Shown here: positions 1 to 6,888 of the stretch, piece after piece | How the letters are laid out: each line of letters opens with the position of its first letter | Numbering within the stretch: the stretch's first letter is position 1 | Assembly: GCA_015490105.1 (NCBI GenBank) | Contig: WFYK01000151.1 | Location: forward strand, 1 to 8,072 | Direction: 5' to 3' | DNA from: Aquificaceae bacterium | GTDB lineage: Bacteria; Aquificota; Aquificia; Aquificales; Aquificaceae | DNA: 8,072 bases | Notes under the pieces: model-generated | Databases searched by the model: none | Told to the model about the DNA's origin: nothing | Seen by the model: only the letters and a program-made list of their open reading frames with translations | Position numbers and translations under genes: made by a program

Positions 1-44
1 AAGGCAAAGCCTAAAAATCCGAGAATAAATATAACGAGCCCCAT
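1..44 (-). CDS. Start of a probable membrane or exported protein (partial, cut by window edge)
   Basis: Only the first codons are present, read leftward and running off the window. The visible N-terminus is MGLVIFILGFLGFA, almost wholly hydrophobic, as in a signal peptide or first transmembrane helix. Two in-frame ATGs exist, at 50 and at 44. The first overlaps the TGA of the upstream L,D-transpeptidase gene as ATGA. A GGGAGGG ribosome binding site (57-51) touches the ATG at 50 with no spacing but lies six bases from the ATG at 44, so 44 is the better start. The tight junction implies co-transcription and probably coupled translation with the cell-wall gene. The function cannot be told from this fragment. 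Confidence 0.55.
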   Translation of the reverse strand, partial: MGLVIFILGFLGFA

Positions 45-46
45 GC

Positions 47-1258
47 TCATCCCTCCCTTCTGAATTCCTCTTTTAAAATTTTAAGCTCCCCGTCCTCGTT
101 TACTATATAGAGTCTTTTGAAGCCCACGTCTTTATAAGTGTCCGACCTGTATACTTGCCTGAACTCCGCAACGTAATACTCCACCTCTGGACTGAGCCCT
201 CTTCTGAAAGCAACGATGGTGGGCTTTTCTATCTCAACCTCTATCCACTTTTTGCCAAGGATCACCCTCCTTTTATACCTCTCCCAAGCCTTTATTCCAC
301 CGCCCTTCCAAGTGAACTTTTTAGAGTAAAGGGATATATACCTTTCAAAGTCCTTATTCTCCCAAGCCTTTTCCCATTCTTTTAGAAAAGCCTTTACATC
401 GTCGATGGGAATGTTTGTAGGTATCTCCTTAAATACCGCTATCAGTGTGTTTTCGGGGACGATCTTTTTGACTATCTCCCTAAGATCCCTGTTGTCCGCA
501 ACCACACAACCGCGGGTGCTGAAAGGGATTTGGTTCCTATTTTCCTCGTCGCTTCCGTGAAGCCATATACCGCTTCCTCCTTTGCCGAGCAGTTTATCAA
601 CGGGGTTGGGGTAATTCAAAACGACCGCTATCCCACCATACATTTTGGGAAGTTTGTGTGGGGGTATAAACTCGGTAAAGTAGTAGATCCCCTCGGGAGT
701 CCTTTTATCTCCTTCTCTCCACTTGTCTTCCCAATCCCTGCCGGTTGTGACTGGATACATAGCTTCGAGTTCCTTTCCTTTGTAAACGAACATATACTGG
801 GACATCTTCTCCACCAAGAAGAGATACTTTTCCGGAGGATTTTCAACTATAACTGGGGGTGGATTTTTGAAGCGATCTCTTAGGATCTTCTCTATCCTCT
901 CCCTAAAAGGCTGGGGATCTTCCACCTTTCTAATGAGGAAGTTAAATCTAAAGTAGGAGGGATTGTAAGAGGGCTTTTCCTTTATAGAAGCAAGATACCT
1001 TTCAAGAGCACCCTTGAGGTCACCTTTCTTTTCCAGGAAAACTCCTTCCGCAAAGAGATGCATGTAAGCAGGGACTTCTATCTTCTGAAGGTCAAAAAGG
1101 GCTTTAAGAAATTGGATCTCCTCTTTTGAAGCCTTTCCCTCCCAGAACTTCAGAAAGGGCTTTATAGGGTCCCCTTTCTCTAAAGGATGGTCTTCCGAGA
1201 AAGCTACGCTAACCGCCAGAAAAATTCCCAAGATCTTCCCCAGCTTCCCCCTCACCAT
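47..1258 (-). CDS. Secreted L,D-transpeptidase-fold enzyme, Csd6/Pgp2-like, with C-terminal NTF2-like domain
   Basis: This 403-residue protein probably trims or cross-links peptidoglycan stem peptides in the periplasm. Residues 1-21 form a signal peptide (basic MVRGK, hydrophobic core, AFS-E cleavage region). Residues about 64-98 resemble a TPR repeat (AEG..LEKKGDLKGALERY). A YkuD catalytic domain spans about 143-277, with His234 in WLHGS and Cys251 in STRGC, 17 residues apart; the family motif is H-x(14-17)-[ST]-x-GC, and the His often found before GC is Arg249 here. Residues about 284-403 look like an NTF2/SnoaL fold (aromatic VKAFLKEWEKAW start). This order matches Helicobacter Csd6 and Campylobacter Pgp2, which are L,D-carboxypeptidases affecting cell shape, so carboxypeptidase activity is as likely as transpeptidation. 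The ATG at 1258 is chosen because it gives the signal peptide; no Shine-Dalgarno precedes it. It is the first gene of a leftward unit, divergent from ffh. Confidence 0.88.
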   Translation of the reverse strand: MVRGKLGKILGIFLAVSVAFSEDHPLEKGDPIKPFLKFWEGKASKEEIQFLKALFDLQKIEVPAYMHLFAEGVFLEKKGDLKGALERYLASIKEKPSYNPSYFRFNFLIRKVEDPQPFRERIEKILRDRFKNPPPVIVENPPEKYLFLVEKMSQYMFVYKGKELEAMYPVTTGRDWEDKWREGDKRTPEGIYYFTEFIPPHKLPKMYGGIAVVLNYPNPVDKLLGKGGSGIWLHGSDEENRNQIPFSTRGCVVADNRDLREIVKKIVPENTLIAVFKEIPTNIPIDDVKAFLKEWEKAWENKDFERYISLYSKKFTWKGGGIKAWERYKRRVILGKKWIEVEIEKPTIVAFRRGLSPEVEYYVAEFRQVYRSDTYKDVGFKRLYIVNEDGELKILKEEFRREG

Positions 1259-1285
1259 AGCGGAATAATTATAATTTTCTCTGAG
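1259..1285. promoter_or_regulatory. Divergent promoter with overlapping palindromic -10 boxes
   Basis: The 27-bp gap between the two divergent start codons contains the palindrome AATTATAATT (1267-1276). Read rightward it gives TATAAT at 1270-1275; read leftward it gives TATAAT at 1273-1268. Each would start transcription only a few bases before the start codon (about 1282 for ffh, about 1261 for the L,D-transpeptidase gene). Neither gene has a Shine-Dalgarno, which fits leaderless or near-leaderless messages. I see no convincing -35 box on either side at 16-18 bp spacing. Because the two -10 boxes share four bases, the two polymerases could not bind at the same time. The promoter assignment is inferred from motif match and position only. 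Confidence 0.5.
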
Positions 1286-2599
1286 ATGCTTGAGCTTTTA
1301 ACGGAAAAGTTTAGTGAGAGTCTTTCCAAGCTAAGGAAAGCAAGAAAGCTCTCGGACAAGCTTATAAACGACACTTTAAGAGAAATAAGGCTTGCCCTAT
1401 TGGAAGCGGACGTAGACTACCAAGTAACAAAGAACTTCCTCAAAAGGGTAAGGGAAAGGGCACTTTCTAAAGAGATAAAGAAGGATCTTTCCCCTGCGGA
1501 TCAGGTAATAAGCATAGTTTACGAAGAGCTCGTTAACGTCCTCGGGGGAGAAAAGGCGGATCTAAACAAGGGAACCGTCCTCTTTGTAGGTCTTCAAGGA
1601 ACCGGAAAGACTACCACCATAGCTAAGCTTGCTAACTACCTAAAGAAAAAAGGTAATTCGGTGGCGGTTTCTTCGACCGATGTAAGACGTCCCGCTGCGA
1701 TGCTCCAGCTTGAGAGACTCGCCCAGAAGATAGGAGTCCCTTATTACAGCTTTGAAGAAGGCCTTAGTGCGGAAGAGATAGCAAAAAGAGCGGTGAAAAG
1801 AGCTAAAGAGGATAAGGTGGATTACCTTCTTCTGGACACCGCGGGAAGGCTTCACATAGACGAAGATCTTATGGAAGAGCTAAGGAGGATAAAGGAAATA
1901 GCTCAGCCTTCGGAAGTGCTTTACGTTGCGGATGCAATGCAAGGCCAAAGCGCTCTGGAAACCGCAAAAACCTTTCATGAGATCCTCGGCCTCACGGGAG
2001 TGGTGCTCACCAAGATGGACGGAGATGCGAGGGGAGGTGTGGCCCTCTCGGTAAAGGAAAGTATAGGTGTGCCGGTAAAGTTTGTAGGTGTAGGTGAAAA
2101 GGTTGAAGATTTAGAACCCTTTTATCCTGACAGGATCGCTCAAAGGATCCTCGGTCTCGGAGACATTCAGTCCTTGGCGGAGAAGGCCCAAGAGGTCATA
2201 CCCGAAGAAAAGGCTCAGCACCTCTCCGCCAAGGTTATGGCGGGCGACTTTGACTTGGAAGATCTGAGAGAGATGATAAGGATGATAAGGAACATGGGAC
2301 CTTTGGATAAGCTCCTTGCCATGATCCCCGGAATAGGAGCTCAGATAAAGAACATAAAAGTGGATGAGAAGCAGTTCAAGAAAATAGAGGCGATCATAAA
2401 CTCCATGACTCCGGAGGAGAGGAGAAATCCGAGGATAATAAACATGAGCAGGAAAAAGCGCATTGCTAAAGGTAGCGGAACCACCGTCTCGGACGTAAAC
2501 AAGGTATTAAAGCGTTACGAAGAGATGCGAAAGATAATGCGTAAACTCAAAGGTATGGCGGGCCTTCCCTTCGGGGGAAGGATGCCCTTTAGGATATGA
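1286..2599 (+). CDS. ffh: Signal recognition particle GTPase Ffh (SRP54)
   Basis: Ffh binds the SRP RNA and signal peptides of nascent membrane proteins and delivers ribosomes to FtsY at the membrane, with GTP hydrolysis by both partners. The 437 residues show the helical N domain (1-90, with ALLEADVDY at 37-45), the G domain with P-loop GLQGTGKTTT (102-111), DTAGR (184-188) and TKMDGDARGG (from 242), and the M domain (about 300-437) with the RNA-binding SRKKRIAKGSG (388-398). Length and motifs are normal for the family. The frame stays open upstream to 1187, but the ATG at 1286 gives the usual Ffh start and lies just after the -10 box; the upstream extension would overlap the divergent gene. 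There is no Shine-Dalgarno. Its TGA overlaps the ATG of the next gene, suggesting coupled translation. Confidence 0.97.
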   Translation: MLELLTEKFSESLSKLRKARKLSDKLINDTLREIRLALLEADVDYQVTKNFLKRVRERALSKEIKKDLSPADQVISIVYEELVNVLGGEKADLNKGTVLFVGLQGTGKTTTIAKLANYLKKKGNSVAVSSTDVRRPAAMLQLERLAQKIGVPYYSFEEGLSAEEIAKRAVKRAKEDKVDYLLLDTAGRLHIDEDLMEELRRIKEIAQPSEVLYVADAMQGQSALETAKTFHEILGLTGVVLTKMDGDARGGVALSVKESIGVPVKFVGVGEKVEDLEPFYPDRIAQRILGLGDIQSLAEKAQEVIPEEKAQHLSAKVMAGDFDLEDLREMIRMIRNMGPLDKLLAMIPGIGAQIKNIKVDEKQFKKIEAIINSMTPEERRNPRIINMSRKKRIAKGSGTTVSDVNKVLKRYEEMRKIMRKLKGMAGLPFGGRMPFRI

Positions 2600-5091
2600 A
2601 GATCGTATATCTCCCAGAGGGTGCGGATCTTGACGCACTGTCGAGTGCATTTGGGGTCCAAAAGATCTTTGAAGATGCCTACCTTTTAAAGCCATCAAAA
2701 TTATCAAAGAAAGCGGGAGGAGCTTTTAAAAGGTTCAAACATCTCTTCAGGATTGTTGAAGATGTCCCTCAAGAGCCTTTCGATCTCGTTCTGGTAGACA
2801 ATCAGCACCTTCCGGAAACCATAAAAAATTTCAACGATCTCATCGTATACGATCATCATCCTAAGGAAATCTCAAACTACAGAGGAAAGATAGAAGAGGT
2901 CGGTGCAGCGACCACCCTCGTCGTGGAAGAGATAATCCAAAAAGGTGTGGATATAAATCCTGAAGAAGCTACCCTCCTTGCCCTTGGCATATACGAAGAC
3001 ACGGGGAACCTAACCTACGAAGGAACTACGCCAAGAGACTTAAAGGCTTTGGCTTGGTTACTGGAAAAGGGTGCAAACTTAAGGGAAATAAGGGAGTTTT
3101 CTTTGGAGAAGTTCACTAAAGATCAAATAGAAGCGGTAAGCCAGATCCTCTCTTCCGTGGAAAAATTTTTCTTAGATGGCCTTACCGTCGCAATAGCCAC
3201 CGCAAGGCTTGAAAAGTATCAGCCTGATCTCAACAGCCTTCTTTACGAGGCGAGAGACCTTAAAGAAGCGGACGCTTTTTTTGTAATCGTTGAAGCGGAG
3301 GGGAAAACCTACCTTTTTGGAAGATCCCAAACACCCAAAATCGACGCGGGAAAAATTCTATCCCTCATCGGAGGCGGTGGCCACCCTCAGGCGGGAGCAC
3401 TCAAGGTAGAGAATGTCCCGGCGGAAAGACTAAAAGGATTGCTGGTGAAGATCTTAATGGGTCAGACCGTTAAGGTTAAGGTATCAGAGATAATGAGCAG
3501 ACCTCCTTTTACTTTAAGTGCTCAAACTCCCGTCAATGTTGCCCTTGAAGAGCTGATAAAGAGAGGCTTTGCAAATGCACCTGTCGTAGATGAAAGGGGA
3601 AAACTCTTAGGTGTCGTTTCAAAGAAGGCTCTCCTTAAAGTGGTAAAGATCTACCCGAACGCTAAGGTTGAGGAGTTTATGTCTCGCGATGTGGTAAGCC
3701 TTAAGGAGGATGCGTTCCTCTGGGAGGCGGAAGAAATACTTACCCGTTTAGGTCAAAAGCTTATCCCCATAGTTAGGGATGGGCGTGTAGTAGGTGTTAT
3801 AACGCGATTGGATCTACTCCAAAGAATGAGGGAAGACACAGCACCTTTGAAAACTTCGGGAAGAAAAATAGATCTTCCCCGTCACCTTAAAGATCTCTTG
3901 AAAGATATAGGTGCCATAGCCAGCGGAAAAGGCTTTAGAGCTTACCTTGTAGGAGGTGCGGTCAGAGACATCCTGCTCGGAAAGGAAGTTTGGGACGTGG
4001 ACGTGGTTATAGAGGGAGACGCTATAGATGTTGCCCGCTCTTTTGCTGAAAAGTATGGGGTTAATCTCCATCCTTTCGATGAATTCGGAACAGCCCACAT
4101 AAAGGTAAAAGGTGTCAAGATTGAGTTTGCGACCGCTCGAAGGGAAAGCTACCCCGCTCCCGGATCTTATCCTCAGGTAGAGAGGGCTTCCCTCAAGGAG
4201 GATCTCTTCAGGAGGGACTTTACTATAAACGCGATGGCTTTATCCTTGAACGAAGGGGATTTCGGAACACTGATCGATCTCTTCGGAGGCCTAACAGATC
4301 TCAAGGAAGGGATAATACGCGTCATACATACGGTAAGTTTTGTAGAGGACCCTGTTAGGATCCTCAGAGCCTTGAGGTTTGCTGGAAGGTTCGGGTTTAG
4401 GCTCTCTAAAAATACGGAAAAGCTTATGAAGTCCGCTATAGAGAAGGGGCTTTTGAAGAACGCTCCCGTGGGGAGGGTGAGTAATGAAATAAGGCTGGCT
4501 CTTCGGGAAGATAGACTTCTTGAAATTTTAAGGCTTTATAAAAAATTCCGTATATTCGAGAACCTCTTTGAAGGTTTCTCTTGGGACAGGGACCTCGAAG
4601 ATCGTCTTGAAAAGCTCAAAAGAGTAGTCAACTGGCACTCTTTAGAGTTTCCTCAGGAGCGTCCCGACTACGGTTGGATCTACATGGTTCTAATCCTAAG
4701 CAGGTTGGAAAAGTCCAAAGGTTTGAAGATCCTTTCTTCTCTGAGTGCACCCGCTTGGGCAAGGGAAACCTACACATTTCTTAAGGAAAGATTTAACAGC
4801 ACCGTCCAAAAACTCAGAACCGCTACAAGGCCTTCGCAAATATACTTTAATCTCAAGGGGCTTCGCATCGGGGAACTGCTACTTTTGATGACCGTTGAAG
4901 ATATTTCCCAAAAGGTTAGAATTTTCTTAGAAAAGCTTAGGAAGGTGAAGGTTCCTCCTGAGGAGGTGGAGAGATTGAAAGCCAAGGGTCTGAAAGGCAA
5001 GGATCTGGGGAAGGCCCTCGAAGAGATCAAGGCTTCTATTATGGATAAGGCAGATCATAACCTGCTACCCACGGGAGGACTATCCTTATAG
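2596..5091 (+). CDS. tRNA 3'-end nucleotidyltransferase (probably A-adding) with DHH-DHHA1 and CBS-pair N-terminal extension
   Basis: This 831-residue protein builds or repairs the CCA end of tRNA. Residues 1-275 are a DHH/DHHA1 phosphoesterase-like module: D11 and D13, VDNQ (D68), DHH 86-88, YEDTG (D135) and GGGGHPQAGA 259-268. Two CBS motifs follow (about 296-355 and 356-415). The class II nucleotidyltransferase core has LVGGAVRD 451-458, the metal-binding D467-V-D469, RRDFTINA 539-546 and DPVRILRALRF 585-595, then the helical RNA-binding region and a helical tail ending in a Lys/Glu-rich segment. In Aquifex, CCA synthesis is split between a short CC-adding and a long A-adding enzyme; this long form matches the A-adding one, but the sequence alone does not prove its nucleotide specificity. 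The histidine usual in DHH motif I (THxNADFDALAS-like) is missing here (LPEGADLDALSS). It starts in the ATGA overlap with ffh. Confidence 0.92.
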   Translation: MKIVYLPEGADLDALSSAFGVQKIFEDAYLLKPSKLSKKAGGAFKRFKHLFRIVEDVPQEPFDLVLVDNQHLPETIKNFNDLIVYDHHPKEISNYRGKIEEVGAATTLVVEEIIQKGVDINPEEATLLALGIYEDTGNLTYEGTTPRDLKALAWLLEKGANLREIREFSLEKFTKDQIEAVSQILSSVEKFFLDGLTVAIATARLEKYQPDLNSLLYEARDLKEADAFFVIVEAEGKTYLFGRSQTPKIDAGKILSLIGGGGHPQAGALKVENVPAERLKGLLVKILMGQTVKVKVSEIMSRPPFTLSAQTPVNVALEELIKRGFANAPVVDERGKLLGVVSKKALLKVVKIYPNAKVEEFMSRDVVSLKEDAFLWEAEEILTRLGQKLIPIVRDGRVVGVITRLDLLQRMREDTAPLKTSGRKIDLPRHLKDLLKDIGAIASGKGFRAYLVGGAVRDILLGKEVWDVDVVIEGDAIDVARSFAEKYGVNLHPFDEFGTAHIKVKGVKIEFATARRESYPAPGSYPQVERASLKEDLFRRDFTINAMALSLNEGDFGTLIDLFGGLTDLKEGIIRVIHTVSFVEDPVRILRALRFAGRFGFRLSKNTEKLMKSAIEKGLLKNAPVGRVSNEIRLALREDRLLEILRLYKKFRIFENLFEGFSWDRDLEDRLEKLKRVVNWHSLEFPQERPDYGWIYMVLILSRLEKSKGLKILSSLSAPAWARETYTFLKERFNSTVQKLRTATRPSQIYFNLKGLRIGELLLLMTVEDISQKVRIFLEKLRKVKVPPEEVERLKAKGLKGKDLGKALEEIKASIMDKADHNLLPTGGLSL

Positions 5092-5110
5092 TTAGGTAAA
5101 TTTGGAACTA

Positions 5111-5119
5111 AAGGAGGTG
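5111..5119 (+). promoter_or_regulatory. Near-perfect Shine-Dalgarno of iscU
   Basis: AAGGAGGTG lies five bases before the iscU ATG at 5125. It is the strongest ribosome binding site in the window and fixes the iscU start. It contrasts with the absent or weak sites of ffh and the tRNA nucleotidyltransferase, suggesting that IscU is made in larger amounts. Confidence 0.85.
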
Positions 5120-5124
5120 GTGCC

Positions 5125-5592
5125 ATGAGCTTCGAATACAACGAGAAGGTTTTAGATCACTTTTTGAATCCGAGAAACGTTGGTGTTCTTGAGGATGCTA
5201 ACGGCGTGGGACAGTGTGGTAATCCCGCTTGCGGAGATGCTATGCTCTTTACCATAAAGGTTAACCCCGAAAACGACGTTATAGAGGATGTAAGGTTCAA
5301 GACCTTCGGTTGCGGATCCGCCATAGCGGTCAGCTCCCAGCTCACGGAGATGATCAAAGGAAAGCCCATAGACTACGCACTCAACCTGACCTATAAGGAC
5401 ATCTTCGACGAGCTTGGAGGACTTCCTCCCCAGAAGATCCACTGCACCAACCTTGGTCTTGAGACCCTGCACGTTGCCATAAAGGACTACCTCCTCAAGC
5501 AGGGAAGGGTGGAAGAGGCGGCGAAGATACCCGACTGCTACGAAGAGGAGGAAGAGGAAGAACACAGCGAGTTTGAGTTCCTCAACACCTAA
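5125..5592 (+). CDS. iscU: Fe-S cluster assembly scaffold IscU (NifU N-terminal type)
   Basis: IscU holds nascent [2Fe-2S] or [4Fe-4S] clusters built from cysteine-desulfurase sulfur and passes them to apo-proteins. All ligand residues are present: C36 in NPACGDAM with D38, C63 in FGCGSA, and H106-C107 in KIHCTN. The chaperone-recognition motif appears as LPPQK (100-104; usually LPPVK). At 155 residues it is longer than typical proteobacterial IscU (about 128) because of a tail after PDCYEEEEEEE that ends in FEFLNT. From memory, Aquifex aeolicus IscU has the same sort of tail and near-identical core. No iscS, iscR, hscA or fdx lies beside it. It follows the tRNA enzyme after 33 bp; a weak TATAGT (5087-5092) lies upstream without a -35 partner, so it may share the ffh transcript or have its own start. 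Confidence 0.96.
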   Translation: MSFEYNEKVLDHFLNPRNVGVLEDANGVGQCGNPACGDAMLFTIKVNPENDVIEDVRFKTFGCGSAIAVSSQLTEMIKGKPIDYALNLTYKDIFDELGGLPPQKIHCTNLGLETLHVAIKDYLLKQGRVEEAAKIPDCYEEEEEEEHSEFEFLNT

Positions 5593-5593
5593 G

Positions 5594-6637
5594 ATGGATC
5601 GTCCGAGGGCGGTCGCACTTCTAAGTGGAGGGCTGGACAGCACCTTAGCTGTCCGCCTCTTGCTGGATCAAGGCGTCGAGATAAAAGCTTTGCACTTTTA
5701 CACGGGCTTTTGTATCACCGAACACAAAAGGCGCCTTGGTCTCAAGCGGGAGGACGGACAGCAGTATGTAAATCCTGCGTTGAAGGCGGCCGCCCAACTC
5801 GGAGTTCCCATAGAGATAGTGGATATCTCCGAAGACTACTACAGGATAGTGCTAAATCCCAAGTTCGGATACGGAAAGAACGTAAATCCCTGCGTAGATT
5901 GTAGGATCTTTATGCTTCAAAAGGCCAAGGAAATAATGGAGCGGGAAGGCTATCAGTTCGTAGTAACCGGTGAGGTCCTCTATCAAAGACCTATGAGTCA
6001 AACCCCTCAAAGACTAAAGCTTATAGAAAAGGAAGCGGGTCTCGAAGGCCTTATCTTGAGGCCCTTATCCGCAAAGGTCTTGCCCCCAACCATACCCGAA
6101 AAGGAGGGATGGGTAGATAGGAGCAAGCTCTTGGGTATAAAGGGGAGGAGCAGAAAGGTTCAAATAGAACTTGCTAAAAAGTATGGTCTTGAATACGAAC
6201 AGCCTGCGGGAGGATGCTGTTACCTCACCGATGAAACCTATGCGGAACGTTTCAGGGAGGCCTTTGCGGTTGAGGGCACAATTACCAGAGATGACCTCGT
6301 GCTGTTCACCGTAGGAAGACATCTTAGACTACCCTCTGGAGTTAAAGTGATAGTTGCCAGAAACGAAGGGGAAGTTAACTTCCTGAAAGGTTTTGCCTCA
6401 AGATACGGATACGCCAGGAGGGTAGACGGGAAAGGAACCTTTGCCTTGATAAAGGGTGTCCCGGATGAGGAGGACCTTCAGAGGATCGCCAACATAGTTG
6501 CCAGATACTCCAAAAGGCAAGAATGTGACGTTCTGATCAACGTAGACGGTCAGGAAAGGATTTTAAGAGGTTATCCTATTTCCGATGAGGAAATAGAACC
6601 CTTTAAGATATATCACAAAGTGGGGGCGGTAAGATGA
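5594..6637 (+). CDS. ThiI/MnmA-like PP-loop ATPase with C-terminal NFACT-R-like domain, putative RNA thiolation enzyme
   Basis: This 347-residue protein probably adenylates an RNA base and replaces oxygen with sulfur. The PP-loop SGGLDS is at 11-16. Cysteines sit at C100-V-D-C103 (in VNPCVDC), C208-C209 (in PAGGCCYL) and C40. MnmA uses two cysteines about 97 residues apart, and Methanococcus ThiI binds an Fe-S cluster with a CxxC plus one more Cys, so C100/C103/C208 could be cluster ligands or catalytic. The C-terminal part, from about 235 (VGRHLRLPSGVKVIVARN...), resembles the NFACT-R RNA-binding domain known to be fused to ThiI-type ATPases. It lacks a THUMP domain and a rhodanese. The ATG at 5594, one base after the iscU stop, is preferred over a TTG at 5573 that would overlap iscU by 20 bp. 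IscU before it and TusA after it support a sulfur role. The exact RNA and base are unknown. Confidence 0.78.
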   Translation: MDRPRAVALLSGGLDSTLAVRLLLDQGVEIKALHFYTGFCITEHKRRLGLKREDGQQYVNPALKAAAQLGVPIEIVDISEDYYRIVLNPKFGYGKNVNPCVDCRIFMLQKAKEIMEREGYQFVVTGEVLYQRPMSQTPQRLKLIEKEAGLEGLILRPLSAKVLPPTIPEKEGWVDRSKLLGIKGRSRKVQIELAKKYGLEYEQPAGGCCYLTDETYAERFREAFAVEGTITRDDLVLFTVGRHLRLPSGVKVIVARNEGEVNFLKGFASRYGYARRVDGKGTFALIKGVPDEEDLQRIANIVARYSKRQECDVLINVDGQERILRGYPISDEEIEPFKIYHKVGAVR

Positions 6638-6888
6638 ATGTGGAGGACATCAAACCTGACGTGGTTCACGACGTTACCGGGACTTACTGTCCCGTGCCCG
6701 TAGTGGAAACCGCTAATCAGATCAGGCAGATGGAGATAGGACAGATCTTGGAGCTTGTTGCGGACGATCCGGGCGTGGTTGAGGACATACCCGCTTGGTG
6801 CAAATCCACCGGCCAGGAGTTCTTGGGCATGTATGAGGAGGACGGAGAGTATCACCTATTCGTCAGGAAGGTAAAGGAGCTGTCATGA
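6634..6888 (+). CDS. tusA: TusA-family sulfurtransferase (SirA/YeeD-like)
   Basis: This is an 84-residue TusA-fold protein that carries sulfur as a persulfide. The hallmark CPVP motif is at 19-22, with C19 the persulfide cysteine, within DVTGTYCPVPVVET, followed by the family's helix and the EIGQILELVADDPG strand. A second cysteine, C56 (AWCKSTGQEFLG), is at the place common in this family. In E. coli TusA relays IscS sulfur to MnmA through TusBCDE; in sulfur-oxidising bacteria TusA homologues also shuttle sulfur to Hdr/Dsr systems. Here it directly follows the PP-loop gene with an ATGA overlap, so donating sulfur to that enzyme is the simplest reading. No dsrE, hdr or rhodanese genes are in view. 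The symbol is by family, not a proven orthologue. Confidence 0.92.
   Translation: MNVEDIKPDVVHDVTGTYCPVPVVETANQIRQMEIGQILELVADDPGVVEDIPAWCKSTGQEFLGMYEEDGEYHLFVRKVKELS
6874..6879 (+). promoter_or_regulatory. Shine-Dalgarno of the DUF1858-like gene
   Basis: AAGGAG inside the end of tusA lies five bases before the ATG at 6885. It supports that start and shows that the small 75-residue gene is translated in its own right, not only by coupling. Confidence 0.75.

Noticed and set aside
155..883. Plus-strand open frames of 76 and 117 residues opposite the L,D-transpeptidase gene
   Set aside because: They are antisense to a gene with clear catalytic motifs, have no plausible ribosome binding site and resemble no family.
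1187..1285. Upstream in-frame extension of ffh by 33 residues
   Set aside because: It would overlap the divergent gene's start, covers the TATAAT boxes, and encodes residues foreign to Ffh; the ATG at 1286 gives the normal N-terminus.
5087..5092. TATAGT as a -10 box for iscU
   Set aside because: There is no -35-like sequence at 16-18 bp upstream, and a match of this size is expected by chance; it is kept only as a remark under iscU.
5545..5566. GAG/GAA-rich run as a repeat or slippage element
   Set aside because: It simply encodes the acidic tail of IscU, mixes GAG and GAA codons, and lies in frame with a normal stop after it.
5573..5593. TTG start for the PP-loop gene inside iscU
   Set aside because: It adds seven poorly conserved-looking residues (SSSTPK region) and has no ribosome binding site; the ATG at 5594 sits one base after the iscU stop.
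5152..5643. Long minus-strand open frame (163 residues) opposite iscU
   Set aside because: It lies wholly across the well-supported iscU and the start of the PP-loop gene. Its residues show no family pattern, and it is explained as a shadow of the coding strand.
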